A stretch of DNA of 64,000 nt from Mycoplasmataceae bacterium (lineage in GTDB: Bacteria; Bacillota_I; Bacilli_A; Mycoplasmatales; Mycoplasmoidaceae): contig JAISPD010000006.1 in NCBI GenBank assembly GCA_031275175.1, positions 1-64,000 on the forward strand. Reading direction: 5' to 3'. Shown piece by piece: positions 46,201-59,741 of this stretch (positions within the stretch are counted from its first letter, which is position 1; every line of letters starts with the position of its first letter). The translations under genes were made by a program, and so were the position numbers. The notes below the pieces were generated by a model, which ran no database searches, was not told where the DNA came from, and saw only the letters and a list, made by a program, of their open reading frames with translations.

Positions 46201-47336
46201 TATATTGGTTTCCCATTTATGAAAGTAGTATGCAATTTATAATTTTGATCTAACAAAACAAAATTGCTTTCTGCTCCAACAATCAAATTGCCAAAATGCT
46301 GATGTTGACGAACACTCTTAGCTGCATTCAGACTAGATACTTTCAAAATATCAATCATTGAACATTTAGTAATCTTACCAAAATTTTCAATTTGTTGATT
46401 GTAAGGTAAATTACCGCCGGCAATGGAGTTAGTGTCATGTAAAAAATCTAATGCTCCTCGTTTGTCCAACTTAATACCCCAAACTTCATATTGTCCATTC
46501 TTTAATCCCTTAGTTAGTAAACTATCACTAATCACCACTAGTTGATTTGCACCTAAAATTTTATAGCTATTTAAAATAACATGAGGATGAATGTGTCCTT
46601 CATCACAAATTAATTCACAATTTAAATCAGTGCGATTAAATATGGCATTGATAATTGTTGGGATTCTTTTATCAAAATTAGGCAAGGCATTATACAAATG
46701 TACCACTCTTTTTGCCCCCAAATCAAATGATTGTATAGCTTGTGCATAATTAGCATCAGTATGCCCAGTTGCTAAAAAAAAGTGTTTTTCAATTAATTTA
46801 TATTTACTTAAATTATTTTTCACATCGGGTGCAACTGCCAAAATTTTAATAACCTTCGGCAGTATGCTCTGAATTTTGTTCAATTGTTTGATATCAATTG
46901 GACGAATTAATTTCACATTATGAGCACCTTTACGAGCAGGGGATATGTATGGGCCTTCAATATATCAACCTTTAATTACATTATCCTTATCTTGTGATTT
47001 GATTTTTTCATAATTCCTTGCAATGTTATTTAAATCTTTATCACTGCAAGTCACTGTCGTTAAAAATATGCTTCCCACACCTTCTTTATGGATATGTCTT
47101 AAATAATTGTCAAACTGCTTTTGATAATGATCGTTAGCTAACATATTAAAATCAAATCCATAACCCCCATGAGTATGACTATCAATAAAAGCTGGTAGTA
47201 AATATAAACCCTTGGCATCATAACTTGGCATTTTAGTTTTGCCAGTTTTGATAGCAACAATCTGCTTATCATCAAATTCAATGTAGCCATGAATTATCTT
47301 ATTTTCAAGAACTATCTTAGCGTTGCTGATAATCAT
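46200..47336 (-). CDS. nagA: N-acetylglucosamine-6-phosphate deacetylase
   Basis: A 378-residue metal hydrolase that removes acetate from GlcNAc-6-P. AFIDSHTHGGYGFDF (first metal motif), EGPYISPARKGAHN (catalytic-site Glu), ATGHTDANY, HLYNALPNF and VVISDSLLTKG follow the family order. The ATG at 47336 (AGG 8 nt before it) is preferred to an upstream GTG at 47351, which would fall almost inside the -10 box. With nagE and nagB it completes GlcNAc catabolism. Confidence 0.92.
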
Positions 47337-47388
47337 AATTAACCTATCCACCCATTATAAGTATTCGTTTAAGTATAATCTATTCATT

Positions 47389-47517
47389 ATGAGTGGGAAA
47401 ATTAAAAAAGATTGTCCATGTGCGACACGAACATGTCCTAATTGAGGAAGATGCATAGCCTGTAGAAAAATGATGAAAGCTGAAGGTACTAAACCTGTTT
47501 GTGAATGGGATATCTAA
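47389..47517 (+). CDS. 42-residue Cys-rich protein (DUF6485-like)
   Basis: Six Cys in CPC-x4-C-x6-C-x2-C plus a final C (DCPCATRTCPNWGRCIACRK) could bind zinc or iron. The layout resembles short DUF6485-type proteins of anaerobes. TATAAT (47374-47379) lies 9 nt before the ATG. The 3' end overlaps the glycosyltransferase start by 17 nt. It is divergent from nagA. Confidence 0.55.
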
Positions 47518-48595
47518 GAAACGTCCGTTATCTAAAATCTTAACGATTGTTATTCCTGCTTATAAAGCAGAAACGACAATCAACAATACTTTAGAATCAT
47601 TAAATTACCAATTGGGTAATTATTTTGATGTATTAATTGTTGATGATGGTAACCCAAATCCATTATTACCTTATATACAACCATGAATAAAACTTTATCC
47701 GAATGTCATTAAATATGTGCGGACTAAAAACAATAATTGGGGTGGAGTAGTCAATTATGCAATTAAACATGTAAAGACTAAATATGTAAAAATTCTTGAT
47801 GCTGATGATTCGTTTTTTACAAATGATCTCCAAAGTTATTTTGAGAGCTTACAACATATCTCTAAAACTGACTGTGATATTATTATTAATAGTTATGCAA
47901 TTCATGATATCAAAAACAATGCTTTAATGAAAAGATACTACAATCTCTACAACAAGACTGTATTTACTAATTTTGACAAACGTTTTTTTGTGAAAATCAT
48001 TACCATGCATGCCATGACTTGAAGAACAGATTTTCTTAAAAAAATGAGACCACTACCAACAAAAACATCATATACAGATAACTTGTTAGTTTTTTATTCC
48101 ATATTAGCAAGTCGTCAGATTGCTTTAATGCCCAGACATGTTTTTGTATACCAATATAAATTTGGTTATTTAGATCAATCAATGTTGCCTAACAATATGT
48201 TGAGTTCATTACCAAAGCTTATAAATATTTTTCATCAAATGTTAAATTTTAATGATAAAGATTTAACCAATAAGCGAATTAGATCATTGATTAATTGCAT
48301 CAAACAAATGTTTTATCTCATTATGTTAATTATTTCATTAAACAAACAAATATATCATTGGCAAAAAAAACAACAAATTAATGCAGAATTAACTTTTCTA
48401 AGAAAAAATTGTGAAATGCATAATTCCTATTACAATAAGCTTATTAAAACCGGTTATTTATTCTTCATTAATAAACACACTTTGCCTTTAATTATGAAAT
48501 TAAACAAATTAATTTTGATAACATCACAAATAGGGTTTTTAAAATTACTTAAAGGGCAATATAAAAAGTATCAACGTGAAAAAGTTTGAAAATAA
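47501..48595 (+). CDS. Family 2 glycosyltransferase
   Basis: A 364-residue GT-A enzyme. ILTIVIPAYKAETTINNTLESL opens the nucleotide-sugar fold, VLIVDDGNPN and KILDADDSFF carry the acidic UDP/metal residues. The C-terminal third is helical and basic and may rest on the membrane. The start is a GTG inside the previous small gene (or a later codon). The last Trp is TGA, so the true stop is 6 nt beyond the apparent one. It overlaps the hydrolase gene by 20 nt. Probably makes a glycolipid or capsule component. Confidence 0.75.
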
Positions 48596-49451
48596 TCGTG
48601 AAACCAAACTAATGCTTGAAGCAAAGGGATTTAAGCATACCATTCCTTTCATTAGTTTTAAACCGATCATTGTAGATCAACATACCGTTGTATGTTTATT
48701 TATTAATGGCTTGGGAGGGACCAATCGATTTGTAGAAATTATGAATCATCCTTTTTTTGATCGACATTACCTTGTTAGTTATGAAAGAGCTGGACAAGGT
48801 GACAATAAAAATTTACCTAAACGTTGGCCATCATTTTTTCTAAAGGAATTGGATGAAGTTATCAATAAAATTCATGAAATTTTTCCTAATAAACAAATCT
48901 ATATTTTGGGAGAATCATGAGGTAGTGCATTGGCTTACCTTTATTACAAACATCATGATAAAAAAATTGCTGGTGTCTTTTGTTGAAACATGCCACACAA
49001 TATTAAAGACGCTAGTCATTCACCGCGGACTCAGAAACTAATTATTTTTGCAAAAATGTTAATCACCATTCCTTTTGGGATTCATTACAAAGATTATCAT
49101 GCTAAAGACACATCTGAAATTTTTTCTTCTAATCCGCTGCTTATACGTTTATCAAAAGTGGCTAATGCCAATAAAATTATGGATCTATGTTTATATTTAG
49201 CATCTTGATGAAGTTTTAAACCAGCATGAAGATTTTTATATCGTAATTTAGAGAATGCAAAATACAACATCTATTACATTCAATCTGGAGAAGATTTTAT
49301 GATTAATCGTAAATATTTTGAAAGATTTCAAAAACGATGAGAGCAGTCTACGCGCATTAAGTATTTTGAGAAAGGATTTCATATTTTAAGTATGGAAGAG
49401 CCTTTGAATGATCAGTTATATGAATTTATTCAAAATCATATTAATAGTTAA
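48576..49451 (+). CDS. Alpha/beta hydrolase
   Basis: A 291-residue product, GTG start, with the strand VVCLFINGLGGTNR (oxyanion loop), SYERAGQGDN and the nucleophile elbow ILGESWGSALA (GxSxG, Trp as TGA). A C-terminal His follows in EKGFHIL. This is the monoacylglycerol-lipase/lysophospholipase-like layout. Overlap with the glycosyltransferase suggests a joint role in membrane glycolipid metabolism (inference). Confidence 0.75.
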
Positions 49452-49574
49452 AATCGCATAATCCGTTACAAATTTATTACTAGCCAGAAACTTTATAATG
49501 ATTAATAGGCAAAAAATAAACATATCTAAACAATGGTTTATGATAGTTTATCTTTATAATTAGGATTAATAAAT

Positions 49575-50114
49575 ATGAAACAAGTTGTAATTGTTGTAGA
49601 CATGATTAATGATTTCGTAGGTGGTAAATTGGGTAGTAAACGTGCAGTTGCTATAGTCAAGCCAATTGAACGTTTGATTAAAAATGCTCGATTGCACCAC
49701 ATACCAATTATTTATACAAATGACGCACACATTTCTAAAATAGATCATGAATTAATTTTATGAGGTTCACATGCGATTGGTGGAACTAATGGAGCAAAAG
49801 TAATATCGCAGATAAAACCTATGGCAAAAGATTTTATTATTAATAAAAGACGTTATAGTGCTTTTTTTCAAACTGATTTAAATTTACTTTTACAAGAATT
49901 AAAAGTTGACACGCTTATTGTTGTAGGCTTACAAACTCATTTATGTGTTTGACATACTTTAGCCGATGCTTACCAATGGGGTTATCAAACAATTGTTCCA
50001 AAAGATGCGACTAATAGTCCTACTGATAAAGACTATTTAGATAGTATTCTTTATTTTCAAAAAAATTATGCAACGATAATTACGGATGTAAATCAACTTA
50101 TAAAGGAGTTTTAA
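49575..50114 (+). CDS. Nicotinamidase/isochorismatase-family hydrolase
   Basis: A 179-residue product with the triad of the nicotinamidase type: Asp in VVDMINDFV (D9), Lys in INKRRYSAF, Cys in GLQTHLCVWHT (Trp as TGA). Nicotinamidase (PncA) converts nicotinamide to nicotinate for NAD salvage; isochorismatases share the fold. Its last codons contain the SD (AAGGAG) of lysS, 4 nt downstream. Confidence 0.8.
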
Positions 50115-50117
50115 TAT

Positions 50118-51592
<1,475 letters not shown>

Positions 51593-51593
<1 letters not shown>

Positions 51594-52600
51594 TGAGTTT
51601 TCATTTTTTTCCTATCAATTATCAACCGTTATATTCTATCCAAAGAACACGCCTCTATATTTCACAATACATTCAATTATTGAATAATCACGTTCGCGAA
51701 AAATTTAGTGCGCTCTATATTGAACCACCTTTAGTGAGTTCAATCAACCGTTCGTGGAATGTTGCCCAGCAAACTCAAAGATTTGTTTCATTTGATAATT
51801 GTCTTAATTCTGAAATTAATGAGATTGTTATTGATCCCACCAATTACATGCGTTATGTTTTAGCGACACTCAAAAAACAAGATTTATCATTGTTTACAAT
51901 GATGCCTTGTATTCAACGTGATGTGTTAGAAGACAATGGAGAAGTTTTAATTAATCATAATTTGTTCATTGAACAACCATTAATTGAGGACAATGATGAT
52001 AAAGAACAGATTGCCTCAATTTTAAAAAATGCTTTGTCAATGATCAATGCAATTAATTCTGATATTCTCTTCAAAGACATTAAACCAGTGTCATACGATA
52101 AACAGAAGATAAATTTCATAACAATTGAAGCTTTACATCGACAATTCCCAACACTAGACTTGAACAAAGCACTAAATCATTTAGTTGCTAATATTGGATC
52201 TACATATGTTACCGGAGTTTACAAAATTTTAGCCGGTGGTATACGTTTATTAAATGGTTTTCCCACAATTGACAATTATCAAAAATGTGGTATTTTCTAT
52301 GTATACAATCAGTATACAAATACTGCTGTTCCACTTATTAAGATATCAATCAGGCCAAGTCAAGAATTAATTAGAGAACAAATTATTTTGGATGGAATTA
52401 ATGTATTACAAAAGCAAATGTACCAACAAACTATTTTGAATGATAATTTAAAACTTGTACCATCAGTTGGAATTGAAATTTTTTTCTCAAACTTAATGTT
52501 AGTGAATCTTCATAAATACCATTTATGTGAAGTAGTACACACTGCGTGTTCACCGGAATTACTTAAATATTTTATTGACAATAAAGTTGAGATATTTTAA
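51593..52600 (+). CDS. Degenerate AsnA/class II synthetase-like paralogue
   Basis: A 335-residue product, coupled to lysS. The start YSIQRTRLYISQYIQLLNNHVREKF, NYMRYVLATLK, FITIEALHRQFPTLDLNKALN and YVTGVYKILAGG..DNYQKCGIFYVYN follow the order of asparagine synthetase A (AsnA). The catalytic segments are altered: the final GGGIGQSR-type motif 3 reads SVGIEIFFS, and the SPLHSVYVDQWDWE region is not recognisable. Activity as an Asn synthetase is doubtful. It may act on tRNA or a protein, as other synthetase paralogues do. Confidence 0.5.
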
Positions 52601-54516
52601 TGTTGACTTTTAATAAACCTAAATTAATTCGTAAATCTGACTTTTTTGGTTATTTTATTATGCCGCGTGACCAATGATTTTATAAACCAACCCATTTAAT
52701 TGAATATATTAAAAATAAAACTTCTGATTTACAGATTGATGTTGATGAACTAGAATCAGATGATGAAAATTATGATTCAGATTCTTTAGAATTGTTACGC
52801 TTAGCAATTTTGAATAATGAATCCATTGATCAGCGCGATCCTAAAATTTTCGAAGGATTGCTGATTGATAAGCAATCACGCGAATTCATTAAAATGAAAT
52901 ACATTAATTTAAAATCAATTGATTTTGATGAAGTGTATCAAGGTATTAATGATTTTAATTATTTAGCGAACGAGACCAAAAAATATTTACTAAAAGATAA
53001 TTTTTTATTATTGCAACCAGTTTTTATCTATAAAAATAAAGCAGTTGTTCGTCCTGATGCATTGGTGAAAGAAAAGGGTAGATATACACTTATTGAAGTT
53101 AAGGGAACATGTAAACCAAAAGTTAAACATTTAGTTGATCTCATCTATCAGCATCATATTATTAATGACACTTTACAAGCAACCAAAAATATGATTAACA
53201 ACTATTTGTTATGTTTAGTTAAATATACTAAAGGCATAAAAAATAAAATTAATTATGAACTTGTTGAGCACATACCGTTAGTAAAAACAGGAAGAGATTG
53301 ACCAGAAAGCATTAAAAATAAATATTTAGGCTTGCTAAAATACAGTGATGATGCCATTGAAGCACGTCGAGTAGCGTTTTTAGATATTGGTTCCAATATT
53401 TTTATTAATAACTTAATTTTAGATACTGTTAGTCAATGAAATGATAAAAAAAAGCTCAAAATGTTTGAAACATTTATTAAACCATTACTGGATGCAAATT
53501 ATTTTGAAAATATTATCAATGAATTACAATCACACATTAATCGCGGAGAACCATCATTGCTTCCTGAGTTTATGAATCTACCAACCTGGTTTGCTAATTA
53601 TCCTTTTTCTAAAGAAATTACCAAATATTATTTTAATAATCAAAAATTTTTATCATTTCAATGATCAAGGAAAATTATTAATCATAAATTACAATACCAA
53701 GCTTATATTGAACATGAAGACATAGATGAACAAACTTTGCAAAAATTCATGATTAAAATTGACCTAACTAATGCTCGTTGATTTAAGGATTTTCAAGCTT
53801 CCAATTACACATGTTTTGCAGGTGGTGTATTTAGAACTGCACCAACCAAAGAATTGTTTGCTCAATTAAAATTGAATAAAGTATATTTTGATTTTGAATC
53901 TATCAATCCTGCTACTTGTGTTGTTGATGATACAGCACCTTACACTCAAGTCGTTACACAAGTCTCGATCATTAAAAATAATGATAACTCCATTAATATA
54001 GTGATTGATCCTCAAAAAATTACCGTTGATGATTTTCGTAAAATTATTGATCTTATATTCAACGGTAATGATTGCAGTTATGTTGTGTACAATAAGTCTT
54101 TTGAGTGTACGCGATTAACAGAAATGGCAGCATTAATTAATGATGAAACATACACTCAAAAAGTAACCGATATTAAGAATAACATTTTTGATCTTGCTGA
54201 TTTTTTTAAGCCATCGAGAACTAATGATTTGATTACGATTCACGAATTAAGGGGTTTTTATTCAATAAAAAATGTTTTACCAATCGTTCAAAAATATGCA
54301 CCAGAAATTTGTCAAAAGGTCGGGGTAAAAAAATATGATGAATTAGAGGGAATTCACCGTGGTGATGAAGCGTTGAATCAAACATCGCGTCGCTTTTTTA
54401 ACCTTTTAAATGATAAGGAGTGGCAGCAAATCACCACGCAATTACAGCAATATTGTGAAAATGATGTGCGAGCAATGATCGCGATTGAACTTTACGTCAA
54501 ATACATAATTTCCTAA
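52600..54516 (+). CDS. DUF2779-type nuclease protein
   Basis: A 638-residue product. An N-terminal PD-(D/E)XK nuclease-like domain (about 120-260) shows RPDALVKEKGRYTLIEVKGT, with D..EVK as in Cas4/RecB nucleases. The C-terminal region (about 425-635) is DnaQ-like: YFDFESINPA, VVYNKSFECTRL and YCENDVRAMI supply the acidic residues. Mollicutes and relatives carry such DUF2779 proteins, role unknown, possibly DNA repair. Its ATG overlaps the previous stop (TAATG). Several TGA Trp. Confidence 0.7.
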
Positions 54517-54552
54517 ATATAATATCTTATGTTATTATTAATAATCACAAAA

Positions 54553-54627
54553 GGCCACATAGCTCAGCGGTAGAGCAACCGGCTGTTAACCGGTTGGTCG
54601 TAGGTTCGATCCCTACTGTGGCCGCCA
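54553..54627 (+). tRNA. tRNA-Asn(GUU)
   Basis: GGCCACA/TGTGGCC acceptor, anticodon loop CTGTTAA, T loop GTTCGAT, encoded CCA. First of a four-tRNA cluster, 36 nt after the DUF2779 gene. Confidence 0.95.
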
Positions 54628-54632
54628 TATAT

Positions 54633-54709
54633 GGCCAGTTGGTGAAGTGATTCAACACACCGCCCTTTCACGGCGGCATTCATGGGTTTGAATCCCATAC
54701 TGGTCACCA
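54633..54709 (+). tRNA. tRNA-Glu(UUC)
   Basis: GGCCAGT/ACTGGTC acceptor, anticodon loop CTTTCAC, T loop GTTTGAA, encoded CCA. 5 nt after tRNA-Asn. Confidence 0.95.
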
Positions 54710-54714
54710 TTAAC

Positions 54715-54790
54715 GGAGTGTTAGCTCAGCCGGGAGAGCATCTGCCTTACAAGCAGAGGGTCGGGGGTTCGATCCCCTCACACTCCACCA
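54715..54790 (+). tRNA. tRNA-Val(UAC)
   Basis: GGAGTGT acceptor, D arm TAGCTCAGCCGGGAGAGCA, anticodon loop CTTACAA, T loop GTTCGAT, encoded CCA. Confidence 0.95.
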
Positions 54791-54795
54791 TTTTT

Positions 54796-54871
54796 GGGGG
54801 ATTAGCGCAATTGATAGAGCATCTGATTTGCATTCAGAAGGTTGAGGGTTTGAGTCCCTTATCCTCCACCA
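54796..54871 (+). tRNA. tRNA-Ala(UGC)
   Basis: GGGGGAT/ATCCTCC acceptor with one G-U pair, anticodon loop TTTGCAT, T loop GTTTGAG, encoded CCA. Confidence 0.93.
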
Positions 54872-54897
54872 TGTCAAAATAAAATTGTCTTATAAGA

Positions 54898-54936
54898 AAA
54901 AAGAATTCTTAGCAAATGTTAAGAGTTCTTTTTTAA
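54898..54936 (+). terminator. Terminator of the tRNA cluster
   Basis: AAGAATTCTTA (54901-54911) pairs with TAAGAGTTCTT (54920-54930), one mismatch, followed by TTTTTT. A strong intrinsic terminator 30 nt after tRNA-Ala. Confidence 0.8.
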
Positions 54937-55119
54937 ATTTAGGAATTAGGGTGCGATTAATGATCGAAATATGATTTTATTAATTGGTAATTTTGTTCGT
55001 CCAGATAAACTTTCATTTTAGTATTATTTACTATTAAAAATATTTTTAAATGTCCTACTTAAAAGTTTATTCGACAAAGAGTGTCTAGGCAACAGCTTCT
55101 CATTTGTCTCTATTTTTCA

Positions 55120-55400
55120 TTAAATCACACGTATGGGCATACTTCAAGCTGTTGCTGCAATTATTTCTTCTCCTTTTGTATGAACAAAGTACGGTACCAA
55201 ACTATCAATTTCTTCGAACTCACAGCGGTGTTCTATTGTAGAATTAAATCTCTCTCAACCATCTAGTGTGTCCTCTGATTTAAAACAGTGTAAAAGTTTA
55301 GCGATTTTGTCCCGTTAATTATAGTCTTTAGAGCTTACAACAATTTCACAAAGTGTTGTACTTGGTCTAAAACTTGCGGCTTTCATTCAAGATAATGTTT
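55120..55400 (-). pseudogene. Gene remnant, minus strand
   Basis: The frame 55314-55120 encodes a start-less fragment (LLHCFKSEDTLDGWERF ... CEFEEIDSLVPYFVHTKGEE ... ATAWSMPIRVI) with TGA at plausible Trp sites. A different frame just upstream (HYLEWKPQVLDQVQHFVKLL, 55400-55330) looks like its earlier part, separated by a frameshift and a stop. Source family not recognised. The rest of 54937-55399 shows nothing. Confidence 0.35.
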
Positions 55401-55429
55401 TGCTTTTTTAATATTAATTAATGTATTAT
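55400..55429 (+). promoter_or_regulatory. Promoter of the pyrimidine operon
   Basis: TTGCTT (55400-55405) and TATTAT (55424-55429), 18 bp apart, lie 26 nt before carA. A strong SD (GGAGG, 55446-55450) follows. The SD sits in the loop and 3' side of AATC-AGTGGA-GGTT, which resembles the PyrR-binding consensus. Confidence 0.5.
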
Positions 55430-55455
55430 TAGAATAATAATCAGTGGAGGTTTAA

Positions 55456-56532
55456 ATGGTCGGATACCTAGTATTAGAAAACGGCTTAATCTTTCCTGGT
55501 AAGAGAATCGGTTATAAAAAAGATGCTATTTTTGAAGTTGTTTTTAATACGGAGATGTCAGGATATATGGAAACACTCACTGATCCATCGTATGTTGGCC
55601 AAGGGATTGTTTTTACCTATCCTTTAATCGGTAATTACGGAGTCATGCGCGATGACACTGAGTCTGGGCATGTTTGAACGGAAGCAATTATTGTGCATGA
55701 ATTGGCAGACTATTCATCTAATTTTAGGAAAGAAAGTAATTTAAATGATTTTTTGGTTGAACAAAAGATTCCCGGGTTAGAAAATGTTAATACTCGTGCG
55801 TTAACTAGAGTTTTAAGAGATAGTGGCGTAATGCGAGGCAAAATCACTTCAAATATCAAAAACATTAAATCAATCATTCACGAAATTAAAGATTATCAAT
55901 TTAAGAATCATGTGGAATTAGTAACTACCAAAAAAATTAAAAAGTATGGTCATGGAAAATATAAAATTGCACTGCTGGATTTTGGTGTTAAACAAAATAT
56001 TGTTCGGTCTTTATTAAATCGTGATGCTACTATCTTTTTATTTCCAGCTAATTCTACAAGTGAAGAAATTTTATCTGTTAAACCTGATGGTGTTTTATTA
56101 TCTAATGGCCCCGGTGATCCTAAAGATAATAAAGTAGCAATAAATACTATCAAGTCATTGTATCTTGCTGGCATTCCGATTTTAGGAATTTGTCTGGGAC
56201 ACCAATTATTAGCATTAGCTATTGGTGCAGATACTAAAAAATTAAAATATGGTCATCGTGGGCCTAATCACCCTGTAAAAAATTATGAAACTAAACGTAT
56301 ATATATTACTTCACAAAATCATGGATATTACATTGATGAAAAAACAGTTGATTCTAATATTGCTCAAGTAACTTATCGTAATGTCAATGATAATTCAATT
56401 GAAGGACTTTCATATAAAAACAAAAAGATTGTTACTGTACAATTTCATCCTGAAGCATGTGCGGGGCCACAAGATACAACTTATTTATTTGACAATTTTA
56501 TTAGAACTATAAAGGAACACAAGCATGCCTAA
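55456..56532 (+). CDS. carA: Carbamoyl-phosphate synthase small subunit
   Basis: A 358-residue glutaminase subunit supplying ammonia to CarB. The N-terminal domain ([20 protein letters not shown]) is followed by the class I amidotransferase: nucleophile Cys in [13 protein letters not shown], and the His/Glu pair in [11 protein letters not shown]. Its stop overlaps the carB start by 8 nt. First gene of the operon. Confidence 0.95.
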
Positions 56533-59500
56533 AAATCTTGCAATTAAAAAGATTTTAGTAATCGGTTCAGGACCAATTGTAATTGGACAAGCTGCTGAAT
56601 TTGATTATGCAGGAACGCAAGCTTGTAACGAATTGAAAAAAGAAAAAATTGAAGTAGTGTTGGTTAATTCTAATCCTGCTACCATCATGACTGATAAAAA
56701 TATTGCAGATCGAATTTACATTGAAACGTTAACTGTTTGCTCGCTTCAAAAAATAATTATTAAAGAGAAACCTGACAGTATTTTGCCAAATCTTGGTGGA
56801 CAAATTGGCCTAAATTTAGCTATAGAATTACACGAAAGTGGTTTTTTAAAAAAACATCATGTAAAACTTTTAGGCACATCAGCTGAAGGGATAAAAAATG
56901 CTGAGGATCGTCAAGCTTTTAAAGATACGATGACTAGAATTAATGAACCATGTGTTCCTTCTAAAGTTGTTAAAACTGTAGGAGCAGCTTTAGCTTTTGC
57001 GAAGAAAATTGGTTATCCAGTAGTCGTACGACCGGCATACACACTAGGTGGTAGTGGCGGCGGCATTGCGATGAATGCAAAAGAGTTAAAGCAAATATCG
57101 TTATCTGGACTACGTGCTTCACGTGTACACCAAATATTAATTGAAAGATGTGTAACTGGTTGAAAAGAAATTGAGTTTGAAGTAATTCGAGATCATCTTG
57201 GTAATGTAATTACTGTTTGTAATATGGAAAATGTTGATCCTGTGGGAATTCACACAGGCGATAGTATTGTGGTAGCTCCTTGTCAAACACTAGCTGATAG
57301 AGAGTTGCAAATTTTACGTACGGCAGCTTTGAAAATTATTAATGAATTAAAAATTGAAGGTGGTTGTAATGTTCAATATGCATTAAACCCTAAATCATTT
57401 GAATACGCTGTAATTGAGGTAAATCCGCGAGTTAGTCGATCTTCTGCTTTAGCTTCTAAAGCTACAGGATATCCCATTGCTCGTGTGGCAACAAAAATTG
57501 CAATTGGATATACATTAGATGAAATTGTGAATCCTGTCACTAATAAAACTTTTGCTTGTTTTGAACCAGTTTTAGATTATGTGGTAATTAAAATACCTAA
57601 ATGACCTTTTGCTAAATTTTTAACTGCCTCCAGAATTTTAGGCACACAAATGAAAGCAACCGGAGAAGTAATGGCCATTGGTAGTTGTTTTGAAATGGCT
57701 CTAATGAAAGCAATTCGTTCATTAGAAGAAGGCAATATTGACGGCTTGCAATCTTTCAAATTAGATTCTTTATCAAAACGACAAATAATTGCTGAATTAA
57801 ATAATCCTAGTAATGAACGTTTGTGAGTAATCGCAGAAGCATTACGTCGTCAAGTGAGCGTGGCACTAATTAGTAAAATCACTTTGATTGATTCATTTTT
57901 CATTAATAAAATCAAAAGAATAGTTGATTTAGAAAGAAAAATCATGACTTCTAATTTTAATGTTGAACTATTAAAACAAGCTAAGCAATTTGGATTTACA
58001 GATGATTCCATTGCTAAATTAACTCACAAAAGTTCACAATCAATTTACAAGTTACGCCAACAGCATCACATCATGGCACAATTTAAAATGGTAGATACAT
58101 GCGCTTGCGAATTTGATGCTGAAAGCACTTATTACTATTCAAGTTATGATGAAGGTAACGAAGTAGATATAAAAAAACATCGTGCTAATAAAATATTGAT
58201 TATTGGTTCTGGTCCCATCCGAATTGGTCAGGGAATTGAATTTGATTATTGTAGCGTTCATTGTGCATGAGCGCTTAAAAAATATCAGTGTGAGACAATC
58301 ATTGTAAATTCTAATCCAGAAACTGTGAGCACAGATTTTGATATTGCTGATAAGTTGTATTTTGAGCCACTAACTAAAGAAGACATTAGGAATATTGTTG
58401 ATTTAGAAAAACCTGATGGAGCCATTGTACAATTTGGTGGCCAAACTGCAATTAAATTAATTAAACATTTAAAAGAAATGGGTGTGAAAATTTTAGGTAC
58501 AAGTGAACACAATATGAATCGAGCCGAAGATCGTCAAGAATTTAATCAAGCTTTAAAAAAATCTCATATTCCTCAACCTGAAGGGGCAACAATTTTTACC
58601 ACTCAGGAAGCTATTACCATTGCTAATAAATTACAATATCCAGTTTTAGTAAGACCATCTTATGTTTTGGGCGGGCAAGGGATGGCAATCGCTTATGATG
58701 ATGCATCTTTAAGTAAATATGTGCAACAAATAAATAAAATCGAACAAAAACATCCAATTCTTATTGATAAATACATGATGGGCCGTGAGTGTGAAGTTGA
58801 TGCGATTTGTGATGGGACTGATGTTTTGATCCCAGGTATCATGGAGCATTTAGAACGTGCTGGAATTCACTCAGGTGATAGTATTTCAGTTTATCCACCT
58901 CATACCATCTATAAAGAACATGTGAAAACCATCTGCCAATATACTAAGCGCATAGCACTAGAGTTAAATATCATTGGTATGTTAAATATTCAATTCATTA
59001 TTTCATCAGATCAAGTTTACATTATTGAGGTAAACCCACGTTCATCTCGAACTGTACCTTACATCAGCAAGGTAACTAATCTCCCAATTGTGGATATTGC
59101 TACTAAGGTGATTTTAGGTGAAAAATTAAAAAATATGCCTTATGGTACGGATTTATACAAAAAAGGTTCATATATCGCTGTTAAACTACCGGTATTTTCT
59201 TTTGAAAAAATTAAAGGTAGTGAGATTTCATTGGGTCCAGAAATGAAATCTACTGGTGAAGTTTTAGGCATTGATAAGACATTTAGCGATGCGTTATTAA
59301 AAGCTTTTATCGCAGGTGGAATAAATATTCCACAAACAGGTAATATTTTAGCAACAGTCCGTAAAAAAGATCGAACGGAATTGTTACCAATTATTAATCG
59401 TTATGTAGATTTAGGTTTTCAAATATATGCAACAAGCGGAACTGGTAAATTTCTTCAAGAAAATGGTATTGATGTAAGGATTGTGCAAAAAGCAAATAAA

Positions 59501-59734
59501 GCTAATAACAATGTGCTTAACTTAATTCAATCTAATAAAATTAATATGGTGATTAACACACCAACAACATTAGCGAAAGATTCTAATTCGGATGGGTTTA
59601 AAATTCGCCGTTTAACAGTTGAGCATCAAATACCTTGTTTTACTTCATTAGATACTGTCAAGGCTTTGTGCCATGCAATTCGGAATGGAAAAACAGAAAA
59701 AGATTTAGTACCAGTAGACATTACAAAGATATAG
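56525..59734 (+). CDS. carB: Carbamoyl-phosphate synthase large subunit
   Basis: A 1069-residue enzyme making carbamoyl phosphate from bicarbonate, ammonia and two ATP. Two homologous ATP-grasp halves begin [21 protein letters not shown] and [19 protein letters not shown], each with [21 protein letters not shown] phosphate loops. An MGS-like allosteric domain ends the protein (about 930-1069). Only a few TGA Trp codons. Full length, no lost motif seen. Confidence 0.97.
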
Positions 59735-59741
59735 GAAATTT

